Assembly (NCBI RefSeq): GCF_000276665.1 | Contig: NW_004955481.1 | Coordinates: 286,899-350,898 of the forward strand | Reading direction: 5' to 3' | Source: Chinchilla lanigera | Taxonomy: Eukaryota; Chordata; Mammalia; Rodentia; Chinchillidae | Length of the DNA: 64,000 nucleotides | Shown here: one piece after another, positions 38,522 through 50,500 of the stretch | How positions within the stretch are numbered: position 1 is the first letter of the stretch | How the letters are laid out: each line of letters begins with the position of its first letter | The notes under the pieces: model-generated | Databases searched by the model: none | Told to the model about the DNA's origin: nothing | The model's input: the letters and a program-made list of their open reading frames with translations, nothing else | Program-made: the position numbers and the translations under genes

Positions 38522-38575
<54 letters not shown>

Positions 38576-41500
38576 CTCTGTTTCAACTCTTCCTTCCCCA
38601 CAGCAGGATGTCAGGCTGGAAGGAGCTCACGGGTAGTCCCCGGCCAGCTTCCTCATTTCACACAGACAGAAACTGAGGCCCTGAGAGGGAAGGAATTGGG
38701 TCCTCAGGGTCACAGAAGGTCAGAGATAGGGCTAGGGCCCTTCACTACAGATTCCACCCCATCCTTCCTTCCTGTTGCTCACTGACTTTGCTCAGCGCTG
38801 GGGAAATCCTAGCCTGAAGGGGTCAGCTAAGGTCCTAGTTCACTGGGATCCCTGAGGGATTTGACCAGATCTTTCTGAGTCTTCACATCACTTAGGGTAC
38901 TGCTGGAGAGAGGCACTTAGGAGGTGCCTCTGAAGGCTGGTCTCACACCCTGCCCTTTGTCTCTCTGGCCCCAATCCCCCCACCCCCCGTTGGGGGGAGT
39001 GGGGGCTGGCCTGACAGGTGGTGTGCAAGGCCAAGATCCTATGTCCTAAGGATTCAACCCTGCCTTGCTGCTCCTTGGCACCTCTCCAAAGACAGGGCCT
39101 TGCCCTGGCCTCCAGACCATGGCTTGGAAGACTAGATTTTTAGCATCAAAGCTAGAAGGAAGTAGTGCTTTTTGGAGCTCTGCTGTTTCTGTGCAGCCCT
39201 CTGCTAAACTGGAAAAGTGTAGAACCCAGTTAGCTGAGATCCATTTCCTCTAAGGAACTAAAAGCAAATACTAAACATACACAAGAACCCTCATTCTATC
39301 AGCAGATGAGCCAAGCATGGCATGGTCTGAGTCCTCCTTACGTCAGGGTTCCTTCTGGGTAGCTCCTCTACATACTGGTTTTTGAGGGGTTGGGGAGGGT
39401 TGTTTTGTCTTTGTCTTTGTTTTGTTTTGTTTTGTTTTGTTTTGAGACAGGGTCTCACTATTTTGTGCAGGCTGGCCTTGAATCACTTCTATAGCCAGGC
39501 TGGCCTCAAACTCATAGCGATCCTCCTGCCTGAGCCTTCCAAGTGCTGGGATTACAGGAGTACACCAGCACTCCCAGCGCCCCTACATACTATTAAAAGA
39601 ATAAGGTCACTATTTGTGCTGCCCAGTAGCTGGCTCCTCTGTCCCTTGTCTGAGGTCAACAAGGGCCTATAGGTCAATTCTATTTGTCACTTCCTTCTTT
39701 CTCAGCATGATGTATAGAACACAGTGGAGGCAATGGATGAAGAACTTCCACCAACAAATTAACCAAACAGCCATAAAGTGAAGGACCACTCTAGTTCAAT
39801 CTCATGACCCCTAAGACTGCTCAGTGCCAGAGAAACACAAAGATATGTGTGCAGAGAAATCAGCTCACCTCAACAGGAGGGATTTATGGGGATGTTTTTT
39901 GTTTTTATTTTTTAAATCTCACATTTAAAACTTGACATGAATTTTGCACTGCTATGTAAGAGTAAAATAACCAAACAATACTGTTATGGTTGTGTCGGGA
40001 TGTCCCCCCAAAGCCTCGTGCAGTCTGGGGCAGGTTTCTAGAGTTTATGAATGATCCATGGTCCAATGCTGGGATTATGGGTGTGAGTGCTACACCCGCC
40101 CTGGGGCAGGTAGTGTGCACACAATATAAGGGAGGGAAAGAAGCTTGCTCTCCCCGCTGCTCCGCCCTTTTGCTCTTGTTGCTTTTGCTGTTTTCTGCCA
40201 CCATGAGCTGTTGCCTTCTGCCTATGCACTATTTCCACACACGTATACTGCATGCACTGAGTAAATCCAACCTCCTTTTATCCACCCTCCCTTTCCCACA
40301 ATCTTCCCAACCTTTACGAATCACTGTTCTCCATTCTGGTCAATTTTTTCCGACATATCTTCGGAAGAAAAACTGAACCTCACTGGTCAGGACAGTAACA
40401 CAGGCCTTGCATCCCTGCCTCACTGAGGTCTTCACATAGAGATTTCTCCTCTGTCTAGAATGGCCAGACCAGAAGGCTTGCCCGGGGTCAGGGTCTACCA
40501 GAGCCCTTTCTCTTGTTTGGACCATAAACACCCGCCTTTGTCTTTCTTCCCTTTGTTTTCTCCTATCCTTCCTCTCCCCTTTCCTGACTTTCCACTCTCT
40601 CTTTTTTCTGTCCTATCAATCTGCCTTTCTCTAGCAAATGCCATCATCAGATTCCAAATATGGGTCCCAGCACTTCTGAGCCCTCAAGCTAGATGCAAGC
40701 CTGGAGGCAGCAAGATGGATGAGGTGACCTTGGAAGGTGCTTCTCACCAAGAGTCTAGTTCCAAATCCCAGGAACCTCACGGTTCCTAAGGACAACTCAT
40801 GGAAACTCCAATACTATTGACAGCTAGTGTCCTTTGCTACACACAAGGAGGGGGCAGTATTTAGCCCCACAACTTCCTCCAATGGGACCTTCTCCTTACC
40901 TTGTAGGATGGAATCTCTGCGCCTGGGCTCTCAACCTGTACAACTATGTAGGCATGTAAGAAATTGGAGGCGATCATATCTGGGACAAATGGAGTGTTTT
41001 CTTCTTGGAAGATGATGGCCACAATGTCATTCCCAATGTGTCTCTTTCGCTGTAGCTAAACAAAAAGTGTTTCATTATTACAAGCCAGTTAGGAACATCC
41101 TGAAAAATCTATACAGGAAATTCTCCACTATTTTACCTTTGAATATAAACCTTTGAATATTTTACCTTTGAATATAAAATGGAACTCTGAGACCTAGATC
41201 TCCAGAGAGCTGCTTCTTTCAATCCTTAGAAGCCATCAAGAAGGAAAAATATGGTGAAGATGCCCAAGCTGTCAGGCAGCAGCTAGTGAGCATGTTACTC
41301 AGTTCAACAGTATGCAGAGCCCTGACTCAGGACCTGAAGAGAATATTTAAAAGGTGAGCTTGGTCTCGCCCTGAGAGAGCCTGTAATTGATCTGGGAGGA
41401 ACACAAACACAAGAGGAGTCACCTGAGAACACTAACAAAGCTGCCAGTCAACAAGCGCTGAGTCAGCTGCTACACATGAACTGCCTGGCAGCTCTGGGGA

Positions 41501-44500
41501 CAGACAGAAGGGCAAAATCAGAGCAACTCAGAAGGCTTCCTGGAAGAGGATATTGGGGGCTGATGGAGATATGGATGAGCAAGGATGAGGTCAGGAGCTG
41601 GATCATTCTACCAGAGAGCCACGCTTAGAAAGGATCATGTCACCTGACTGGGGAAGATAGGTTGGAGGGGGGAGTCCCACCTTGCTTCACTATCCCAAGC
41701 AGTGCCAGGGGCTTTTGCATATAACATCAGCCACCTAGCACCGACTGTGTGTAGGAAATCCTGTGATTCTGTTCACAGCTATGATATTAAATGTTAAAGC
41801 CCTCTTGTACACCAGGTCCTGGTGGGTTCCTGCATGTGCCTTTACTTAGGACCTTTACTAAGGACCTACTGCAAGCAGCGGGGCTTGGCTCTTTCATGTT
41901 GAGTTTCCCATACACTGAGTATCTGCTGTATAGTAAGCACCATGCCAGGTACTGTTTATGAGGATTCTCTCACTGCATACATGTCCTCCTTACTTCTGAA
42001 AAAGCCAATGTTTATGCAGTCCCTGCCGAGAGCCAAGCTCTGTGCCCAGGTAAATGCCCCAATTAACACAGGTCAGGCTGAAGTGGCCCAGAGAGAACAA
42101 GCCATGTGCTGGGGCAGCAGGTAAGGGGGACAGTGAGGTGACAGAGACTAAAGATGAGTCGCTGAGAGAAAACCCACTTTGGGCTACAAAAGGCATCCTG
42201 CACTGATTCATTTCTGAGACATTCAATAGTTATTTGGGAGCCAAATCATAGTCTTGTTTGCCAATCTCCTTTTTTTTTCCTAAGAAACCAACCATGATGT
42301 TTACAGTTTTATGCCCCTGCTCCCTCTCCAGTCTCCCATTTAGAATCAAATGGGCCAGAGTTTGGGCCAGAGACAGGAAAGGGGCAAAAGGCAGGAGCAG
42401 GAAGCATCACAGCTACTGGGATCAGCTGTGGGTTTCAGAAGAGAGACGAGGCTGTAACCAACTGGCCAGGAGAGACGAGGCTGTAACCAACTGGCCAGGT
42501 GGGGGCAGGGAGGATTCTCATGCAATAAAAGCTTCACACCACTTAAGCAGCAGAGAAGCAAAATGACTAGTGTGGTCTGGCCAGGGAAGAACTATTCTAC
42601 AGGAACCAGTCACAGGTCAGCCATCAATTGTAGAAGCTCTATATTCACAAACTTTTAACAGGTGCTGACACAAGTACTGATATTCCCATTCTACAGACAA
42701 GAAAAATGCGGCTACAAGGTAACCAGTTTTCCCAGAGTCACACAGCCTTAAATGGCTCCGTGGCTTCAAGTCCCCATCCATAGACCCTGTCATGCACCCT
42801 GACCATCACCCTATGTGCTCACAAGCCCAGATCCGGTCCCAGCTCAGCCCCTAGTCAACTGGGAAATGGCAAGGAAGTTTTTATTCCTTTGGTGCTGAGG
42901 ATGGAAACCAGGGTCTCATGCACGCTAGGCAAGTGTTCTAGCGCAGATCCTCACCCCAGCCCTCAAGGATGTCTTTTAACTGCTCACCCTGGGCTGCAGT
43001 TTCCCCAGAGTCAAAGTGGGACTAAGCCAGAGCCCTGCTCAGTTCCCACTCCACCCTGCACTGAGCTGCTGCACCTGTCATGCACCAGGCTCCCAAAACA
43101 CCCCCAACCAGGTTACCTGCTGGGCATCGCCCTCAGTGAAGGGCAGCTTTGTGGAGACGTGAAACATGATCTCCCGGTCCCGAAATGTCGTGTACACTGA
43201 CTCCACCCCGGTCTGTCCATGGGTTACATCCAGGCCTCCTCGGAAACTGGGCAGGAGCAGGGAGAGAAAAGAGTGAGGTGAAGTGGGCAATGTGGTACCT
43301 TCTCTAGGGATGGGCGGCAGGCAGGTAGAAGGGAGGACAGAGCAGAGCTGAGAGTAGACAAGAGCACAAGATGGAGAAAGCAGGGACATAAGTTCCGAGC
43401 AGACCAGCCCTGCTGCCCTGACTATGAAGCTGGCACTTAAAAGTCAAAGGCAGAACCTCTACTTCAAGCCTCAGCTGTGTTCCCTCCACACCACTAGTCG
43501 TGGCTGTCCAGACAGATGCCCCTCCCATTGCCAGTGATCCCCTAGGCTGGTCACAGGCATCTGCTCTCTGCAAGGCCATGTCCAAGTCATGCGTCCAGGG
43601 CCAGGGCAACCAGCCACCCTGCCGGACACTGGGGAGCCCACAGGGGTATCTGGAGGCAAGCAGGAAGGTGGCAGATGCTTTGCTTCCAGCCAGCTGGTCC
43701 TGATGTAGAGGCCCAACTGTAGCAGCACTGAGGTGGGGGTATCAAGGAAAGTGCCTCCTCACAGGCGGGAAATAAAAGCATGAAGGAACTGGCCAGGCCT
43801 CCAGGATCTATCCTTTCTGCCTTTACAGAAACACAGCCACCAGCCCCCAACCACATTCTTCAGCAAGGCCCAGAGAAGGCAGATGCAGACTCCTTCCAGA
43901 AAATGAAATAAACTGGCATGGTGTCACACACCCATAATCCCAGCTACTCAGGAAGCTAGAGCAGAAGGATGGCAAGTTTGAAACCAGTCTGTGCAACTTA
44001 GTGAGACCCTATTTCAAAATAAAACATTTTTTAAAAGAGTTGGGGATGTAGAGCTTGGCGCTAGAGCGCTTGCCTAGGCCTAGCAAATGAGAGGCCCTGG
44101 GTTCACTCCCCAGTACTGTAAAAAGGAAATGAAATAAGATGGATTTCCTATTTCATCACCTGGATGTGAGAACTTCAGCACTTAATACATGCCCGAAGTA
44201 TGCTCAGCCCAGCATGGCACAAAGGATCCTGGATAGGTAGCCAGGTATTCCAGGTTCTATACCTGCTTCTGGCCCTGAGTCAGCACAGGACCTTGGTTGT
44301 GGCCCTTAAGCTCTCTTGGTGGCCATGGTGGCCTTCCTCTATAGCATAAAAGGATAGGATTACATAATCCCTGTGTGTATGTACTGTATTTTATCTATTC
44401 TAACAGCTACACTCTTCGCGTTTTAATATCACCCAAATCAGCATGCATCTTATAAATGACAGCATCTTGAAGTCAGTGAAAGACAGTAAAATGAGAACAA

Positions 44501-47500
44501 TCAGAATGGCAAAGACCAATGTGTGACACTAGCATAAGTGCTTCATGTGCGTTATCTATCTTAATCCTCTAACAATCTTTTTGGGCTCAGTGTTATCTTT
44601 TATCTCCTTTTTCACATATGGGAAAACTGAGGCTGGCTGAGGCAAAGTCCCTTGTTCAAAACTGTTGAGCCAGTAAGCAGCAGAGCAGGGATTTGAACCC
44701 AGGTGCAAGTGACTCGAGACTGCAGTGGTGACTTGGAAGAGAGGAGAAGATGGAGGACGAGGGGAAAGGGAAAAGACAAGGAAGGAGGAGAGACAAGGAA
44801 GCAGAAGGGGAAAGTGATTACTGCATACTACTGCATACGGGGAAACTGGGTTAGGTACTTTTATTTTTTTCCCATAGTACTAGGGATTGAACCCAAGGCC
44901 TTCACAGTGAGCTATTCACCCCACGCCCTAACCCTTTTGATACAAGGTCTCACCAAGTCACCCAGGCTGGGCTCAAACTTTCCGTCCTCTTGCCTTAGCC
45001 TTCTAGATTGTGGAGATTATAGGCATGGACCACCGTGCTCAACTGGGTTAGGTAGTTTGCACATAATGCTAGCTTCTGTTAGCACTTGGTCTCCCAAAGT
45101 TGAGAAGGAGATAGTATAGGAATTCGAGGGATGGCAGCCGTGAGCCAGCCACCTAGGGCTGGTTAGATTCAAAGTAACATCAAGAGCCAGGGTTCTCTAA
45201 ACGGTCACCCCAATATTCTCTGATTTTCTCCACTCTTTTCCTCCAGTGCTAGAGATCAAAATAGCCCCAAAATTCTATCTTTCTTCCACTTAAAGAAAAA
45301 CAGATTGCTGCATGAATTCCTGCCTATGGGGTTATTATATTTGCATGAACTCTTAATTACCCATTCCTGGTGCATTATCTAAATGAGGTCATTTTCTTCC
45401 AAACTGCACAAGGCTCTCTTTTGCCTGGCAGGTGAGTGGTAGAGAAGGTAGATTCATTTCGCTCTCAGTCTGAGCCAAATGTAATTAGGAAGGCAAATCT
45501 CAGGAGGAGAAATCTCATCAAGAGTCTGCAGGCCAAATGTCAATGTCTTTCAGACAACCTGCCACACTGGATTATCCCCTAGATCACTGATTCTTCAGGA
45601 ATGCCAGTAAGGGAGTACTTATCAGATGCTGAAAAACAGTCCCATATTCCATGTATGCGTTTTTAATTCTCACAAGCTCTCCTTAAGGACTGAGCTGTCT
45701 GCCATTGGTCCTTGCTCTAGGGTCTCATCCATGGAGCTACAGCCATCCCTTGGCTAAAACTCACCCTTTAAAGTCCTGCAGTGTGATTGTGTCCCCCAGT
45801 AGGTCCAAGAACTCCTTGAAAGCTGGGCTCTCCTCATTGTTCCAAAATAGCTCCTCCTCTAGGGTCTGAAAGAAAAATAGAATGGTGCAGCAAAACACAC
45901 CTTCTTGGTGCCAAGAAAAAAACAGAGTTGTCCAGATATGGTCCTTTTCTACCTTTTTTCCTATCTGCCAATCCATTCACCATAGCTGTCCTCAATTGGA
46001 GGAAAGACTAGGGTGAATTACTCAACACAGTTGAGTCCTAAGGGCTAGCTGAAGAGGCATATTTAAGCAAAGGTCGGTGCAAAAGGCATAGCTGAAGCAA
46101 AGAGTTCTCAAAGACTTAATGTCAGAAACATAATCCATAATAAAAAAATTAACAGTTAGATTTCCAACAAAAGATTAGTAAACCCCCAAACTCTACAGTA
46201 ATCAAAACCACAATGAAACATCACTTCATACCCACCAGGATGGCCATAATAAAAAAGAAAGAAAATACCAAGTGTTGGTGACAAGGTGGAGAAATCAGAA
46301 CCCTTACACGTGGCTTTCAGGTATGTAAAATGATAGAGCTACTTTGGAACAGTCTGGTAGCTCCTTAAAAGGCTAAAAAGAGTTTCCATGAGACCCAGAA
46401 ATTCCACTTTTAGGAATACAGCCAGGAGAAATTACAACAACTGTCCACACAAAAATCCGCACATGAGTATTATCAGCAGCACTATGCACAACAGCCTCAA
46501 GTGGAAACAACCCAAAATGCCCAAAACGCCCAAAACTTGGTGAATGGATTTTTAAAATGTGATATATTCACGCAATGGAATATCTGACCATAAATAAGGA
46601 ATGAAATACTGATACATGCTACAACATGGATGAACTCTGGAAACAGTTTGTTAAGTAAAAAAAGCCAAAAACAAAAGATCCTATATCATATGCTTGCATC
46701 TGTATGAAGTCCAGAATAAGCAAAGCTACAGAGAGAGAAAGCAGACGAGTAGCTGCCAGGAGCTAAAGGGAAGGGGGTTGGAGAGTGACAGCTGGAGGTT
46801 TCTTTGGGGAGTGATGAAGATGCTCTGGGATTTCGTAGTTACTGTTGTACCACTGTGTGATTTCACCACCAACCACTTTATGGAGACATAATTCATATAC
46901 TATTGGAAGTTCCATGGTATGAGAACTATAGATACCTCAATAAAGCAATTATTAAAAAACTTACAACACAACAGCAAAGAAAAAATTTAATTAGGAGATG
47001 GTCAAAAGACATGAACAGATATTTCACCTAAGAGGATATGCAGATGGCAAATAACCACATGAAAAGATGTTCAACATCATTTTCCACTAAAGAAATGCAA
47101 ATTAAAACCACAATGAGATATTACTACACATCTATCAAATGCTAAAATAAAAAAGTGGTGACAACCCCAGATCTGGCAAGGATGTACAGAAATTGGATTA
47201 CTCTTAAACTGATGTTGGGAATAACCACTCAAGAAAAGATTTTGGCAATTTCCTAAAAAACTAAACACATAATTACCATAGAACCAGTACTTGTACTCCT
47301 AGACACTTGTCCCAGAGAAATAAACACTTATGTTCAAATAAATCCAAATTCTGTATACAAATGTTCATAATAGCTTTACTAATAATAACTCAAACCTGGA
47401 AACAATCCAGATGTCTATCAACGGATAAATGGTTAAACAAACTGGCACAGTCACACCATGGAATACTACTCAGCAGTAAAAAGTAACTAGTGATGCAAAT

Positions 47501-50500
47501 TTGAATGAAAAGCAGAGAAAAAAATCCCAAAGGATTATATATTGCACAACTTCATTTACATAACATTCTGAAACAAAGTTTTTTGAAGTTGGATAACAGA
47601 TTAATGTTTGCCAGGGGCTGGGGCCTGGAGGGAAGCAGGGAGAACAGGCAGCAGATGGGAAGGTTATAAAAGGAAAATACAAGAGAGTCCTGTGGTGATG
47701 GAATTCTTTTTTCTTGATTATGGAACCTAAACATGGATAAAATGGCATAGAATGAAATGTACATGGTAAGTTGAAGAAATGTGAGTATCTGTAGATTGTA
47801 TCAATACTAATATCCTGATTGTGCTATAGTTTTGTAAGACATGACCCTGGAAGAGGGAAGCAGCTAAACGGTACTTGAGATCTCTGTATTATTCATTACA
47901 ACCATGTGTGAATCTACAAATATCTAACAATTAAAACAGAAAGGTAAGCTGATGACAGTAGCAAGCTGTGCAAACAGTGGTAGACTTAAAACACTGACCA
48001 ACCTGTCTGATCAATAAGCTCTGCCCACAGCATCAGGATCTGCAAATAGTTGGAGGCTCTACAAACACAGGAATGCTCTGCAAAAATTCATGGACTGAAT
48101 TGAATGGCTGCAGACAGAAATATTCACTCTACTTTGTCCAATCATAAAGGACAAAGTCTCCAATAGGAGATTCTTTAAAAGGTTCCTAATGCCTGCGTTT
48201 TTATTTATTTATTTTCTTCCCATGCTGGAGAGTGAACCCAGCGCCTCACTCGTGCTCAAAGGGCACTCTTCTGCTGGGCTACGTTCCCAGTCCCGCTTAT
48301 GCCTGCTTTATAACAACAGCAGACCTCAGCTTCCAAGCCTTCCATAGGCAACAAAATCTAGTAGATCTCAATAAGGTTAGCTTGGTTTTTAATAATGTTT
48401 TTCTTTTTTTAGAATTACCTTCATTTTGTGGCAAGTGATTCAGTTGAAGCAGAGATTGAGAATTTCCTTTACAAATAAATGCACTAGGATAGGAACTAGG
48501 GGAGGGAGCGCAGTGGTAAGAGCACTTGACTAGTATACGAAGCCTTGGTTTCCATCACAAGTGCACAAGTTAAATAAATATATTTGTTATTTTTATATAG
48601 GTATAAATACATTTATTTCCATCACAAGTGCACTAAATAAGTTAAATAAATACATTTAAGTTGTTTTTTTAAAGAAAAACTTTATAAAGTATTTAGTAGT
48701 TAATAGTATAGGTGTGACAAAAAAATTGCTACCAGTGCCCTGTGGTAGAACAAGGATTACGACAGATCTTGAAAGTTGAGTGTGGATGTCTGAAGTTTAG
48801 AAAATACTGCTTTAATCTGGGGGTCTGCAAACTCTGGCCCATGGACCAAGTCTGGCCTACTGTCTGTTTTTATAAACATTTATTGGAGCACAGCCAGGCC
48901 AGCTAATTTACATACTGCCTGTGGTTGCTTTTGCTCTACAAGGCGGAGAAAGTGGTTATAACAATCAATGCCCACAAAGTCCAAAAACTCTACTATCTGG
49001 CTCTTTACAGAAAAAATTCACTGACCCCTGATCCTTAGCGTGCCGTGAAGCCACTGCAATTCACAACGCACTGGTAAATTTCACAGACAATACTAGCCAA
49101 GCATCCTGTCTGCCCCAGGTCATGAGGTATGAGAGAGCTGCAGCTAGCAGCAATCTAAATCTCCACTAGGAAAACAAACCAGTGTATGTTCTGGGGTGGG
49201 CACCTCTCTTCCAGGATTCACACCCAACCTGGAATTATTAGCACTGTCATTTTTATACAGGCCTTAGATTTGAGGGAGTGGGTCTTAGTCATGACTGTAT
49301 CCCCCTACAGTGCCTAACCCAGTACATGACAAACTGGAGAGTTCTGTGAGGCTTATTTATATCCAAAGACCAACATACGGCTTTTATACAAGAAGTGCTC
49401 CTATTAAGTGTCCCCCTAGCTGTGGGTTTGCAAAACAACAATCTGCCCAGTTGTGTAAAAAAAACAGTTTTATCTCCTTGGCTTTTCCCCCGATGGCAGC
49501 ATCAGGTACATAAACAATATACAGATTTCTTCTGAGACATGGATGGTAATACTCAGTAATTATAACTTTGCTGGAACACTGGATTGTAATCACATTATAA
49601 GATCTGTCTCGGTAAATTTCACAAGCAAAGAACTTTAATTAGGAGGGGTTATATTAGCCGAGCTGTACAAAATCAAAATGTAATATGTGAAAATAATTAG
49701 AGTGACTACCTGAATAATTTCCCTTAAATTATAAGATTCACCCAGTGTTGGTATTTCATATCCTAAACTCTTCACATAATTAGAGTGTTGTTCAGCAAAC
49801 ATGTGCCCCTTATGGTCTGATATCTTTGGACGAGGAAAGCAGCTATTAACTAGCCAAGAATGACACAGATTATGATGGACAACACCACTGACCTGTCATT
49901 AGCAGGGCAAAAATTTCCATTCATTCATTAATTCATGTAACAACTGAGAGTATTTATATAAAGTTACCATGTAGGCTCTGGAATAACACAAAGATGAAAT
50001 GGGTGTGGAAGAGTCTTCTCATAGCACCTGCGTGATGAGACATGGGTGTGTTCAGCTGAGCACGCTGCTAGAATGTTAGTGTTCACGGTGGAAAAGAGAT
50101 AGGGTGGGGAGGACTACCTGGGCAACTCTCCCTGAAGGAGGAGCAATTGTCTCCGTTTTGGCTGAACCTGACCCTATTTCCATGCATTGATATGTACAGA
50201 GCTGGCTGGGACTTTTCCTTATCCTTTCAATTGGCTTTAGGCAATGCATATAGAAACACCACCACCACCACCACCACCATTTGTTCCCATGTGTGAGCTT
50301 GGAGAGGCAGGATGGTGAGCCAATGCTCCATGCTGCTGGCTGGGATCGAGCCTCTGAGATAGAGGCTATGACTTCCCAGGGCTTGAAAGATTACACATCA
50401 GAGCTGAAGCACTAACCCCAAAACATTAGATTCTATCTCAATTGTGTTATACAGACTATTCTTTCTGCATATCCTTCTCCGCATATTGCAGAGGTGATTT

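Larger units (their letters stand above)
36162..40899. other. RAP1GAP2 intron, 4738 bp
   Basis: It contains a MIR relic (36495-36620), a small 14-bp duplication near 36824-36851, a GC-rich stretch with no coding support (36800-37600), a MIR relic (38640-38750), a CA repeat, a B1 SINE and a MaLR-like fragment. No extra exon is supported. Confidence 0.7.
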
